Shown here piece by piece: positions 16,602-26,498 of a stretch of DNA of 35,742 bases. The stretch spans positions 1 to 35,742 of the forward strand of contig JAKLQJ010000105.1 of the NCBI GenBank assembly GCA_022013385.1, read 5' to 3'. A program made the position numbers and the translations under genes. How positions within the stretch are numbered: the first letter of the stretch is position 1; each line of letters begins with the position of its first letter. Source of the stretch: Elusimicrobiota bacterium (GTDB lineage: Bacteria; Elusimicrobiota; Elusimicrobia; Elusimicrobiales; UBA9959). The notes beneath the pieces were generated by a model. That model saw nothing but the letters and a program-made list of their open reading frames with translations. It searched no databases and had not been told where the DNA came from.

Positions 16602-18149
16602 TTAGCGTTCTTTGCGCTTTAAAAAATATCCATTTAAAATCGCTTCGGCCACCCTTTCTATTCTATATGAAAAAATCTCATCGCCCTTAAACGCCGGTGA
16701 AATTTTTCGCAGTTTGGATATAGCATCCTCAAGAAAAACGCTTGTTTTTAGAGGTCTGTGAAATTCCACGCCCTGTGAGGCGGACATTAATTCTATGGCG
16801 GTAATTCTTGATACATTTTTGATAATCTCTTTCAATTTCAAAGCCGCAGTCATTCCCATACTGACAAAATCTTCTTTATTGGCCGATGTTGGAATGGAAT
16901 CGGCGCTGGCCGGATGGCTTAAAATTTTATTTTCATTGGCAAGGGCAGCGGCTGTAACATGGGCTATCATAAAACCCGATTCAAGGCCTGGATTCTTGGT
17001 TAAAAAAGGCGTCAGAATTTTAAAATCGCTTACAAGCTGAGCAATGCGGCGCTCCGACATATTGCCCATTGCCGTTATGGCAATGCCGATAAAATCAAAA
17101 ACGAAAGCTAAGGCCTGTCCGTGAAAATTACCGCCGGAAAGAACATCTATGGACGAACCTTTTTTATTCGTCTTTTTAACGGCATCAACTATGACGGGAT
17201 TATCCGTAACACTGGCCATTTCCGTTTCAATAACATTAAGAGCGTATTCAATAGAATCTCTAACAGCGCCTAAAACTTGCGGCATACACCTTAGACTATA
17301 AGGGTCCTGAACTCTGCTATCGTCAATTTTATGCGACGCGCGCACTGCGCTATTTGCCAATATTTTCTTAAGTCTGCTTGCGACAAATATCTGGCCCCTG
17401 TGAGGTTTAAGAAAATGTATCCTTTCATCAAAAGCTCGCGGAGTTCCCTTCAAAGCCTCCACCGTCATAGCTCCGGTAATTATCGTCGTTTCAAATAATT
17501 TTAAAGCGTCATGCAAAGCAAGCCCGCCGACCGCCTGCATAGCTTGAGTCCCGTTTATAAGCGCCAAACCCTCTTTTTCGCAAAGCTCTATAGGTTTTAT
17601 ATTAAGCTTTTTTAAAATTTTTGCGGTTGGCAGCCATTCGGATTTTTTAGAATTGGCAAGTCTCGCTTTTCCCTCTCCAATCAAGCATAAAGCCATATGA
17701 GCGCTTGGCGCCAAATCTCCGCTCGCTCCGACCGAACCCTTGCATGGAATATGAGGTATCAAACCTTTATTTATAAATTGTATTAAAGTTTCTATAATCA
17801 GCGGCCTTACGCCGGAATGCGCTCTGGAAAGCTCATTAGCTCTTATAAACATTAAGCCGCGCGCTTCTTTTTCACTCAAAGGTTCTCCCACTCCGCACGC
17901 GTGGCTTCTGATAAGATTTATCTGAAGTTTTTTTAAATTGAAACCCGATATACGGGCGGAAGCAAGTTCTCCAAATCCGGTATTGATTCCATACATCGTT
18001 TTATCTTGCTTCAGCAATTGTTCAAGTTTTTTTCTTACTTTCAATACTCTTTTTTTTGATTTGGCGGAAAAAATAATTTTAATTTTGCCGTCTGCAATAT
18101 CGGCAAAATTATTTAAAAACAAATTATTTCCAAGCTCAAAATTTTTCAC
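16602..18149 (-). CDS. hutH: Histidine ammonia-lyase
   Basis: MIO region GSVGASGDLAPSAHMAL, YGINTGFGELA, QDPYSLRCMPQVLGAVRD, TDNPVI, SGGNFHGQALAF. Start proposed at GTG 18149: AAAGGAGGT (18156-18164) is 6-7 nt upstream, and residues 1-35 of the listed ORF are encoded by a repeat element. Confidence 0.92.
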   Translation of the reverse strand: MKNFELGNNLFLNNFADIADGKIKIIFSAKSKKRVLKVRKKLEQLLKQDKTMYGINTGFGELASARISGFNLKKLQINLIRSHACGVGEPLSEKEARGLMFIRANELSRAHSGVRPLIIETLIQFINKGLIPHIPCKGSVGASGDLAPSAHMALCLIGEGKARLANSKKSEWLPTAKILKKLNIKPIELCEKEGLALINGTQAMQAVGGLALHDALKLFETTIITGAMTVEALKGTPRAFDERIHFLKPHRGQIFVASRLKKILANSAVRASHKIDDSRVQDPYSLRCMPQVLGAVRDSIEYALNVIETEMASVTDNPVIVDAVKKTNKKGSSIDVLSGGNFHGQALAFVFDFIGIAITAMGNMSERRIAQLVSDFKILTPFLTKNPGLESGFMIAHVTAAALANENKILSHPASADSIPTSANKEDFVSMGMTAALKLKEIIKNVSRITAIELMSASQGVEFHRPLKTSVFLEDAISKLRKISPAFKGDEIFSYRIERVAEAILNGYFLKRKER

Positions 18150-18232
18150 CCTACCACCTCCTTTCCCGCATAGCGGGAGTGAGACTTCTGTATTTTCAAA
18201 TCGCCTTTTAGGCGATAAGGGGGTGGTAGGGT
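18148..18232 (-). repeat. IR element family 1, copy 3, forming essentially the whole exonuclease-hutH intergenic region
   Basis: Minus strand: ACCCTACCACCCCCTTATCGCCTAAAAGGCGATTTGAAAATACAGAAGTCTCACTCCCGCTATGCGGGAAAGGAGGTGGTAGGGT. Confidence 0.82.
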
Positions 18233-18237
18233 CATTT

Positions 18238-18831
18238 TCATTTCCAATCACCATTAATTTTCCGTATCATATCGCCGAGAGTAACAATACCGTCTTTTTT
18301 GAAGATGATAATGAAATGCTCAAATATTTTCTGCGCCATAATAACATCGTTTAAAGCCCTATGCCAACCATCAACCGATATGCCTAATCCTCTGGCTACC
18401 GTGCCTAATTTATTATTGCTAAATTTACCAAACTTGCGAGCGAGTTCAAGCGTATCTATTACTGTCAGCTCGGGAAACTTCATGCCTACGCGTTTAAATT
18501 CCATTTCAAGAAACTTAATGTCAAATTTGATATTATGACCGACCAAAACCGTTCCTTCCATAATCGCCATTAATTTATGAATCACTTCCCAAAATTTAGG
18601 GCTTTGAAAAACCATAGCGTCCGTAATGCCGTGTATTTGAGAAACCTCGCAAGGAATGACGGTTTCAGGATTAATTAAAGTTGAAAAATCATTTTTTCTT
18701 TCAGCCCCTTGAAAAGTTATGGCCGCTATCTCGCAAATTCTGGAATTTGAAGGCGAGAGCCCCGTTGTTTCAACATCTATGGAAGTGAAAACAATATCTT
18801 CAATGAATTTACAAAAAGTTAGATTGGGCAT
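18238..18831 (-). CDS. DnaQ-type 3'-5' exonuclease (DEDD, PolC/epsilon-like)
   Basis: FTSIDVETTGLSPSNSRICEIAAI, LVGHNIKFDIKFLEMEF, HRALNDVIMAQKIF: ExoI, ExoII and ExoIII motifs. Confidence 0.92.
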   Translation of the reverse strand: MPNLTFCKFIEDIVFTSIDVETTGLSPSNSRICEIAAITFQGAERKNDFSTLINPETVIPCEVSQIHGITDAMVFQSPKFWEVIHKLMAIMEGTVLVGHNIKFDIKFLEMEFKRVGMKFPELTVIDTLELARKFGKFSNNKLGTVARGLGISVDGWHRALNDVIMAQKIFEHFIIIFKKDGIVTLGDMIRKINGDWK

Positions 18832-18917
18832 TATAATTTCCTTATTGCTTTAAAATATCACAAACATAGACGAGAGAATAGTGATTAGTGGCAATTATCT
18901 CTTGCTTCTTGTCTCTT

Positions 18918-19631
18918 TTATAGACTGCCATAATAAACAATTCTTGCCATCAAACCGAAGACAGATGTTATCAATACGCTTATAATTATGTTCGCGTAAG
19001 ACAAGTCGATTATTCTCTTGCTCTTTATATAGAAAATCTGAAATACCCATGCCAACATAAAAGGAATCCACCAATATCCGCCGGCAAAAAAGAAGCCCCA
19101 TAGCACCATTCTTTCAAAAATAAGAAAATATTTTTCATCAAATTGCGGAAAAGTTACTTCGGCAAGGTCTTTTTCTACGAAATAGATTAATACGGTTGTT
19201 ACATGAGTGATAATAACAAATGTCGCTATTATTATAATCCATTTCTCATTGCCGAAAAAGATTCCGTTAAAATTGTATATGGGTGAAACCATAAACAATA
19301 CAAACACATGAAGCAATTGATCGACTAAAAAACAAATAGTATTGTCTTTTACTTTAAGACGCTTCATCGCATAAATACGCAATTCATCCACGATAAAATG
19401 AAAAACAAGAATAATCAGCATAACCCACCAGCCGGTTATTTTCAAAAAGCCCCAGTCAATCCATACCTCCCCCAAATAGTTATAAATAAGAGCGATTGAT
19501 ACCACAAGATGGGTCGTGCAATGAAGAATCATGCCATAAATGCTTTTACGCTTAAGCCGATTCACAATATCAAACTGGAGAGTAAAATCCGCCAACAAAT
19601 GCGCCAGCAGAAGCCTCCAAAATATAATCAT
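18918..19631 (-). CDS. DUF3307 family membrane protein
   Basis: Polytopic; N-terminal LLLAHLLADFTLQFDIVNRLKR...MILHCTTHLVVS and HFIVDELR are DUF3307-like. Confidence 0.75.
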   Translation of the reverse strand: MIIFWRLLLAHLLADFTLQFDIVNRLKRKSIYGMILHCTTHLVVSIALIYNYLGEVWIDWGFLKITGWWVMLIILVFHFIVDELRIYAMKRLKVKDNTICFLVDQLLHVFVLFMVSPIYNFNGIFFGNEKWIIIIATFVIITHVTTVLIYFVEKDLAEVTFPQFDEKYFLIFERMVLWGFFFAGGYWWIPFMLAWVFQIFYIKSKRIIDLSYANIIISVLITSVFGLMARIVYYGSL

Positions 19632-19643
19632 TCAATATCCTCT

Positions 19644-21725
19644 TTATTTTGACCTAAGATTAAAAGACCCATCCCAATTTTCGGGCGGATTTTCAGCATA
19701 CTCTCTTGAAATATTTTTATAAAATTTACTGGGGCCGTCCATGTTATCCAATTTAAGCGCCTTATCAAAATGCGTTTGAGCTTTTTTATAATCAGTCTTA
19801 TAAAACAAATCCAAACCATTATTGTATTCACCAAGCAATTTGGCAGCTTCATCTGAAAGATCTCCCTTTCTGGCCAATAATTCATATACTTTTACAGGCA
19901 ATTCTTTGCCAAATACTCTTATCCGGCCCAAAAACCTGGCTTCAACATCGTCTTTGACTTCATTATAAATAAACTCGCTGACCATTATTTTACTGCCGAA
20001 AAACTTATTCGCGCCTTCAAGCCTTGAGGCTAAATTTACCGAGTCGCCGAGCACGGTATAAGACAAACGGGTATTTGAACCCATATTCCCCACTACCATC
20101 TGCCCTGAATTTAACCCTATCCTTACAGCCGGTTTTTCATCGCCGGATAAAGCCTCTCTATTCAGTTTATCAAGCTCTTTAATGCAGTCTATTGCGGCAA
20201 AACACGCCAAAGTTCTATGCTTGTCTTGGTCTAAAGGAGCATTCCAAAATGCCATTATGCAATCGCCGATATATTTGTCCACCACTCCGTCGTATTTCAG
20301 TATGACATCGGTAAGTCCGGAAAGATATTTATTAAGCATTTGGGTAAGCTCTTCCGGAGATAATTTTTCCGCTATAGAAGTAAAATGGGCGATATCCAAA
20401 AAAAAGACCGTCATATCTCTTTTATCGCCGCCAAGCTTAAGTTTTGACGGATCTTCGGTTATAACCTTTACAATTTTTGGAGAAAGATACTGACCAAAAG
20501 TATTCTTAATCCATGCTTTTTCTCTGCCCTCGGTAAAGGCTTTGTGCACAATTACAACAATAAACGAAAGCCATAAACTGACTAGCGGACCAACAAAAAT
20601 AAATTTTATATCTTTGGAAAACATATATATGCTAAAGAAATAAAGCGCAATACTTGTAATAATGACCGGAATAAAAATGGCTAGTGTAGAATATTTTCTA
20701 ATAGAAAATGGCGTGAAGATAAGAATAAGAGACAACAGAATCACGAATTCCATTCTGATTGGTTTTAAAAAATCATTATGAAGCAAATTATCTAAACATG
20801 TGGCATGAAATTCTACTCCGGGCAATAGCCCCGCAAAAGGCGATGGAGAATGATCATACGCCCCCAAAGTCGTAGAACCAACAAGAGCAATACCGCCCTT
20901 TATGATATCTTTCTCTTCCTTTGTCAGATTGCCTTCAATAATGTCCACAACTGAAATATACCCATAAATATGTCCGTCTGTCTCTTTTTTTTCGTTCCAT
21001 CCTACGGGTTTTCTAAAATTTAAATTTTGAGGCTCACTTAAATCCGTTTTGCTTTCTATATAAAAACTGCTGATAGGATAGTTTTTATAAGCCGCATAAG
21101 ATGCAGCCGCCAAACTTGGCATCGGAAGACCATTACATTTCCCATCTAAACATTCTTTTCCCCCTATAATAGCATCAGAATATACAACATCATTACGAAA
21201 TGGTTTATAACGCCGAATATGGCCATCCGCATCCATTGCGAGCTGAACATTCGGATGACCGATATATCTGCTGTATTTTGAAAGCTCATCCGAAAAAGGA
21301 ACTTTTATTTCATTTTCGCCGGACGCGCCCTTTCCGGTGGCAAAAAGATTTATAACATTTCCATTTTTCTTTACCGCCTCTATTAATCTCCTGTCATCTA
21401 AGGGATCATCTCTATACGGCTCAAAAAACATGACATCCATGCCAATAACTTTCACGCCTAATTTACCTAAATTATCTATAAGAGCGCCATAATATCTTCT
21501 CTTTAGAGGATAGCCTAAAACTTTTGTGGTTTTTTCGTCTATGGCGGCTATAAAGATTCTTTTATCGGCGGTTGTTTCAACATAATATCTAAAAAGATAA
21601 TCACTCCACTTATTCTCAAAACCTGACATCCATCCAGTATTAAAAATCGACAATATGCAACTAAAGAAAATAAAAATCGAGAGAATAATCTCAATTCCAA
21701 GTATAAATTTTCCGGTTTTTTTCAT
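19644..21725 (-). CDS. CHASE2-domain adenylate/guanylate cyclase
   Basis: CHASE2-like N-terminus (DKRIFIAAIDEKTTKVLGYPL...), TM segments, class III cyclase domain (MTVFFLDIAHFTSIAEKLSPEEL, GDCIMAFWNAP, RIGLNSGQMVVGNMGS, YTVLGDSVNLASRLE). Confidence 0.93.
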   Translation of the reverse strand: MKKTGKFILGIEIILSIFIFFSCILSIFNTGWMSGFENKWSDYLFRYYVETTADKRIFIAAIDEKTTKVLGYPLKRRYYGALIDNLGKLGVKVIGMDVMFFEPYRDDPLDDRRLIEAVKKNGNVINLFATGKGASGENEIKVPFSDELSKYSRYIGHPNVQLAMDADGHIRRYKPFRNDVVYSDAIIGGKECLDGKCNGLPMPSLAAASYAAYKNYPISSFYIESKTDLSEPQNLNFRKPVGWNEKKETDGHIYGYISVVDIIEGNLTKEEKDIIKGGIALVGSTTLGAYDHSPSPFAGLLPGVEFHATCLDNLLHNDFLKPIRMEFVILLSLILIFTPFSIRKYSTLAIFIPVIITSIALYFFSIYMFSKDIKFIFVGPLVSLWLSFIVVIVHKAFTEGREKAWIKNTFGQYLSPKIVKVITEDPSKLKLGGDKRDMTVFFLDIAHFTSIAEKLSPEELTQMLNKYLSGLTDVILKYDGVVDKYIGDCIMAFWNAPLDQDKHRTLACFAAIDCIKELDKLNREALSGDEKPAVRIGLNSGQMVVGNMGSNTRLSYTVLGDSVNLASRLEGANKFFGSKIMVSEFIYNEVKDDVEARFLGRIRVFGKELPVKVYELLARKGDLSDEAAKLLGEYNNGLDLFYKTDYKKAQTHFDKALKLDNMDGPSKFYKNISREYAENPPENWDGSFNLRSK

Positions 21726-21793
21726 AAAATAAGCCCCTTCAATGGTTCCATAAAATTGTTACGCGTTAATAATAGCCCTTCAAAATAAACATT

Positions 21794-23869
21794 CTATATA
21801 AATGCGCCGTCAATCTCAATCTTAAAAACACTGCCTTTATCCGGAACTGATTCAGCGTATATATTGCCGCCATGCATCTCAATAATTTTTTTGGCTATGG
21901 CCAGTCCGAGCCCCGAACCCGCGCGCCTATCGTCATTTTCGGAAACTTGAACATATTTTTCAAAAATCAAGCCCAATTTATCTTCAGGAATGCCGCGTCC
22001 GTTGTCTGAAACTGAAATTTCTAAAATATCTTTATTTTTCAAACACAAAAATTCAACCCTGCCGCCGACGGGAGTAAATTTAAGAGCGTTTGATAATAAA
22101 TTCTCAATCACTCGTCTTAAAAGATTCTCATCGCCTTTAATAAGAGTTTTGCCGATATTTTTCAAAACCAATTCAAACTTTATCTTTTTCTCATTATAAA
22201 GGACTTTAAACTTTTCCGTTATATCGGTTAAAAACTCCGCAATCTTTACTTCGGCAAAATCAGGTTTAAGATTACCCGCTTCAATACGCGATATATCAAG
22301 AATATTCTGCAATAACTCAAAAAGATGATTGCTTGAACTCTTTATATTCTCGATATAATTGGAATTTTTCATTCCCGGCTCGCAGGAATTTTCCAAAAGC
22401 TTGATATAACCTTGCATAGTTAAAAGCGGGACGCGTATATCATGAGCTATCGAGTGAAAAAAATCTTCCTTTATTTTCCCAATTTCATGCTCTAAGGTAA
22501 TATCCCGCATTATCATGAATATGCAAGGGTCTTGGGTTTTAGATTTTAGTTGCTTGATATTCACCCTGTAGTATTTTTTTTCGCCCTTCTGACCGGAATC
22601 CATGGCGATTATATCCGACTTTGTTTTCATTTTGATAATATCGCGTATTTTCAGACGCCCAAATCCAATTTTATCCTGATGTCCTTCAATACCATCTCCA
22701 ATATTATCTTCAATATCGAGAATGTTTTTGGCGATTTTATTAGCGTATAAAGGAACGCCATTCGAATCGGCAAGAACAACGGCGTCCTGCATCAAGCTCA
22801 TCAATAAATCCACTTTGCGCTTTTCCTCTATTATCTTTTCCACCTGCATATCCTGATACTTGTTAACATCTTTCATCATGGCGTTAAAGGATTTCATAAG
22901 AGAAGAAAATTCCTTAAAATCGGATTTTTCCTTAACGGGAATCTTGAAATTTTTAGCCGAAACTCTTTTGGCTCCTTGCATCAGTTCTTGGACCGGATTA
23001 ATAAGCTTCCTGCTGAAAAAGAGCGCTGAAAAATAAAAAACTGTGGCAATGGCAAGCAAAAAAAATAAAATGAGCGATGTTATAAGATTAATGCCGTGAA
23101 AGGCTTCCCCTCTTTTCCCAAGAGTTATAACAGCTGTATTAAATTCCGGGATTTCGCTGAAAGATCCTATGTATATGAATTTGTTTGACAATATATAATC
23201 GGAACTTTTCTTCCCGCTTTCAAAAAATTTTTTCAATTCGCCCGGACCAATGTCCGGAATATCCTTATTGAAGTTAAATAAATTCCCCTCAAAATCCGAT
23301 ATATATATTCTTCCGCTGTCTCCTATCCTTTGGTTTGAGAGGTCAAGCAACATACCTTTAAGATCTAAAACGCCTATAAAGTGTTCCTTTGTTTCTTTAA
23401 TGGGAGATACAATAGAGCATATCGGCAAATCATCTATAATTTCAAAATTTCCTATCGCGGTTTTTTTCAAATTTTTAGCGTTCAAAAAAACGGAATCTTC
23501 GGAAAAATCAAGAAACCCAAACCTCCTTTTCATTTCAGCGGTTGAAGATTTGATTATTTCCTTGCCTTTAGAATCCAAAAAACCGGCGAGAAGAAACTGA
23601 GGATTATCTTTTAAAAATTCATCAAGTTTTTTTTTATCTCTTTTGGGCTGTATCTTTTCTTTTGAAGAAGTTATTTCGTAAAGTTTTTTATCCACATCCT
23701 TAAAATCCCTTCTAACCATGACCGATGCCATGTCGGATATATTTTCATGAAGCGCGAGTATATCGTTTTTCGCTACGGATTGATAATAGAATAAAAATAT
23801 GGCGGTCGGAATTATAGGAATGAGACCTATACCGAAGACAATTGTTAAAAGACGATTAAAAAGACTCAC
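21794..23869 (-). CDS. Sensor histidine kinase with extracytoplasmic sensor, HAMP and PAS-like regions
   Basis: H-box FFHSIAHDIRVPLLTMQGYIKLL; N-box NLLRRVIENLLSNALKFTP; G-boxes VSDNGRGIPEDKLGLIFEKY and GSGLGLAIAKKIIEMHGG. Confidence 0.94.
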   Translation of the reverse strand: MSLFNRLLTIVFGIGLIPIIPTAIFLFYYQSVAKNDILALHENISDMASVMVRRDFKDVDKKLYEITSSKEKIQPKRDKKKLDEFLKDNPQFLLAGFLDSKGKEIIKSSTAEMKRRFGFLDFSEDSVFLNAKNLKKTAIGNFEIIDDLPICSIVSPIKETKEHFIGVLDLKGMLLDLSNQRIGDSGRIYISDFEGNLFNFNKDIPDIGPGELKKFFESGKKSSDYILSNKFIYIGSFSEIPEFNTAVITLGKRGEAFHGINLITSLILFFLLAIATVFYFSALFFSRKLINPVQELMQGAKRVSAKNFKIPVKEKSDFKEFSSLMKSFNAMMKDVNKYQDMQVEKIIEEKRKVDLLMSLMQDAVVLADSNGVPLYANKIAKNILDIEDNIGDGIEGHQDKIGFGRLKIRDIIKMKTKSDIIAMDSGQKGEKKYYRVNIKQLKSKTQDPCIFMIMRDITLEHEIGKIKEDFFHSIAHDIRVPLLTMQGYIKLLENSCEPGMKNSNYIENIKSSSNHLFELLQNILDISRIEAGNLKPDFAEVKIAEFLTDITEKFKVLYNEKKIKFELVLKNIGKTLIKGDENLLRRVIENLLSNALKFTPVGGRVEFLCLKNKDILEISVSDNGRGIPEDKLGLIFEKYVQVSENDDRRAGSGLGLAIAKKIIEMHGGNIYAESVPDKGSVFKIEIDGAFI

Positions 23870-24186
23870 GGTTCAAAATCTGAAAGGAAATTTAAATGAT
23901 TGAACCTTTCAGTCCTCTTCAGTTTAGAGTTTAAAAAACTGAGTTTTTCTACTTCTCTATACCCATCCAATCTCAACTCTAAACTCTTTGCTTCTGCTCC
24001 CGCCTTTAGCAGGACAAGCTGTCTCACATAATAGTTTAGTCCGATTATTTCTCCGTCGCAGACTTAGTGACCTTTCTCAACTTGATCACTGAGGGGTGTT
24101 CACGCTATACTCATGGGATAAATCATGGGATAAACCCATGACCATGCCCATGACAGGAGCATGACAGGCCTACATACACAGGCAAC

Positions 24187-24229
24187 GAAGCTATGCTTCA
24201 TAAAGTGTCGGAAACTATGTGAACGACCA
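24187..24229 (+). repeat. Dispersed 43-nt hairpin core element, copy B, in a ~315-bp composite intergenic element
   Basis: GAAGCTATGCTTCATAAAGTGTCGGAAACTATGTGAACGACCA. Enclosed by the perfect 12-nt IR TAATAGTTTAGT (24029-24040) / ACTAAACTATTA (24332-24343). Confidence 0.85.
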
Positions 24230-24248
24230 CGACACGATAGCGTAGTCC

Positions 24249-24304
24249 ACCCCGCGGGAATCCTTTGTAGAAAGGCAAAGGAGCATAACGGCTGCCCGCG
24301 GGGT
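24249..24304. repeat. Nested inverted-repeat element (ACCCCGCGGG...CCCGCGGGGT)
   Basis: Outer perfect 10-bp stem 24249-24258 / 24295-24304 and inner perfect 7-bp stem TCCTTTG (24261-24267) / CAAAGGA (24276-24282). Confidence 0.8.
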
Positions 24305-24352
24305 TCTTGCCACGCTGTAGCTACAAAACAAACTAAACTATTACTGTCACTC

Positions 24353-25585
24353 TTACCTACTGTTCACCCGTTTATTGATAGCTTTAATCAATTTGGGCAC
24401 GATTTCATGAACATCGCCCACAATGCCGTATTTTGCAACATTAAAAATAGGCGCATTAGGATCTTTATTTATGGCAATTATTATATCGGAAGATTTCATG
24501 CCCACAATATGCTGAACTGCTCCCGATATGCCGCAAGCTACATAAAGCTTTGGAGATACCGTAGTCCCGCTTTGCCCTACTTGACGGCTTTTTTCCTTAA
24601 AACCCATATCAACAGCGCCCCTTGACGCCCCCACCATGCCGTCCAATGAAGAAGCCAACTGTTCAAGAACTTTGAATTTATTAATATCTTTCATGCCTCT
24701 TCCGCCGGAAACTATGACATCGGAATTCTCTATTTTAGCCGATAACTTATCATGAACAATCTTTCTTTCAATCACCTTAACTCTCTTAATGCTTTTGTCA
24801 ATTTTAATATCTTCCTTAATCACCACCGCCGCTTTGCCTAATGGCTCGCTCAGTTTCATAACATTGGGCCGGACAGTCGCCATTTGCGGGCGGGAATTAG
24901 GACTCAAAATATCCGCCATTATATTTCCGCCGAAAGCCGGTCTTGATTGAAGAAGAAGCCCGTCTTTAATTGACAAAGCGGTGCAATCCGCTGTAAGTCC
25001 CACATAAATTGAAGCGGCAACCCTGGGCGCTAAATCTCTGCCCATAATGGTGGCGGGATATAGAAAAATGCCGGGCTTATGCCTATTTATCAAAGCGACC
25101 AATACTGTTGAAAAAACATCGGTATTATATTCCTCAAGCTCGGAATTTTCAACCAGATAAACTTTATCCGCGCCATAAGCTCCGATTTCTTTTTCATAGC
25201 CGGTATTTTTATCAGTCAAAACAATAGCGCATAATTCCTCGTTTAAAGTATCGGCAAGCTTTCTTCCCTCGGATAAAAGTTCATAGGCTACCTTTCTTAT
25301 TTTCTTGGCGGCGGGCTGAATCGTTGTTCCGGCGGCTTTTCCTTTTTTATGAATATGTTCCAATTCAATAAAAACCCATACGCCTTTATATGCGGAGAAA
25401 TCTTTATGTATCGGATCTTCCCTTTCTATGATTATCGCGTCAACGGGACATACCTGCACGCAAGCGCCGCAAAGCGTGCATGCTTCATTTATTACCGCTC
25501 TTTTATCAATCATTTGTACTGCCGCGAAAGGACAAACAGGAACACATTTGCCGCAACCTATGCATTTATTTAAAACTGTAATCAT
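24353..25585 (-). CDS. etfA: Electron transfer flavoprotein alpha subunit with N-terminal 2[4Fe-4S] ferredoxin domain
   Basis: CIGCGKCVPVCPFAAVQMI...ACTLCGACVQVCPVDAI, then ETF-alpha FAD-binding region (IVSGGRGMKD, GASRGAVDMGF, QVGQSGTTVSPKLYVACGISGAVQHIVGM). Confidence 0.95.
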   Translation of the reverse strand: MITVLNKCIGCGKCVPVCPFAAVQMIDKRAVINEACTLCGACVQVCPVDAIIIEREDPIHKDFSAYKGVWVFIELEHIHKKGKAAGTTIQPAAKKIRKVAYELLSEGRKLADTLNEELCAIVLTDKNTGYEKEIGAYGADKVYLVENSELEEYNTDVFSTVLVALINRHKPGIFLYPATIMGRDLAPRVAASIYVGLTADCTALSIKDGLLLQSRPAFGGNIMADILSPNSRPQMATVRPNVMKLSEPLGKAAVVIKEDIKIDKSIKRVKVIERKIVHDKLSAKIENSDVIVSGGRGMKDINKFKVLEQLASSLDGMVGASRGAVDMGFKEKSRQVGQSGTTVSPKLYVACGISGAVQHIVGMKSSDIIIAINKDPNAPIFNVAKYGIVGDVHEIVPKLIKAINKRVNSR

Positions 25586-26373
25586 ATCTTTAGAAAGTTC
25601 TCCTTTTCAAAAATATCGACTATTTTTTCCACCGCTTCGCTGACTCCGCCCGAAATCATTTCAGCTTTTTCTCTTTTTGGGGGAGGATATATCCTATCAA
25701 CCTGCGTGGGCGACCCCTTAAGGCCGATATATTGTTCCTGCGCGCCTATGTCACACATAGACCATTGATGATAAGGTTTCTCAAGCGAATTATGGATATC
25801 AAGAAACGCTGGATATCTGGGCTCAAAATCTTTTGGCATAATCATTGTGAATAGCGCGGGAGATTTTGCCTCAATTATTTCATACCCGTCATCAATAAGT
25901 TTTCTGACAATTATTTTTTTTGAATCAATCTTAATATCTTCGCAAAAAGTAACCTGCGGCATCGCAAGGTGCTGGGCTATGCCGGGACCGACTTGCGCCG
26001 TATCACCGTCAATAGCCTGCATGCCGCAAAGGATAATGTCTATCTTTCCGATTTTTTTTATCGCTTTGGAAATAATATAGGAAGTCGCCCATGTGTCGGA
26101 ACCCGCGAAAGCTCTGTCGGATAAAAGAATACCGTCGTCAGCGCCAAGAGCAAGACCTAATTGCACAACACTTTTGGCTTGGGGCGGCCCCATTGAAATT
26201 ACCGTAAGTTTGCATTTGTGAGCTTTCTTAAGTTCAATCGCTTTTTGAAGAGCAAAATGGTCATAAGGATTTATAATACTCGGCACCCCCGCTCTTATAA
26301 GAGTTCCGGTTTCAATATCTATTTTGATTTCAGCGCTATCGGGAACTTGTTTTACACACACGACTATATGCAT
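25582..26373 (-). CDS. etfB: Electron transfer flavoprotein beta subunit
   Basis: MHIVVCVKQVPDSAEI, INPYDHFALQKAIELK, LCGMQAIDGDTAQVGPGIAQHL; overlaps etfA by 4 nt. Confidence 0.95.
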   Translation of the reverse strand: MHIVVCVKQVPDSAEIKIDIETGTLIRAGVPSIINPYDHFALQKAIELKKAHKCKLTVISMGPPQAKSVVQLGLALGADDGILLSDRAFAGSDTWATSYIISKAIKKIGKIDIILCGMQAIDGDTAQVGPGIAQHLAMPQVTFCEDIKIDSKKIIVRKLIDDGYEIIEAKSPALFTMIMPKDFEPRYPAFLDIHNSLEKPYHQWSMCDIGAQEQYIGLKGSPTQVDRIYPPPKREKAEMISGGVSEAVEKIVDIFEKENFLKI

Positions 26374-26383
26374 ATCGTCTCCT

Positions 26384-26418
26384 AAGTCAGAGGTCAGAGG
26401 TCAGAAGTCAGAAATCAG
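26384..26418. repeat. Heptanucleotide tandem repeat (AAGTCAG AGGTCAG AGGTCAG AAGTCAG AAATCAG)
   Basis: Five consecutive 7-bp units read directly. Confidence 0.9.
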
Positions 26419-26442
26419 ATGTACAAGGAGTGTCCTTATAAA

Positions 26443-26470
26443 TCTTGCCTCTTGCTTCTTACTTCTTGCC
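26443..26470. repeat. Heptanucleotide tandem repeat (TCTTGCC TCTTGCT TCTTACT TCTTGCC)
   Basis: Four consecutive 7-bp units with a different motif from the neighbouring tract. Confidence 0.88.
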
Positions 26471-26498
26471 TCTAAAAAACGCGCTTAACGCATTTTTT

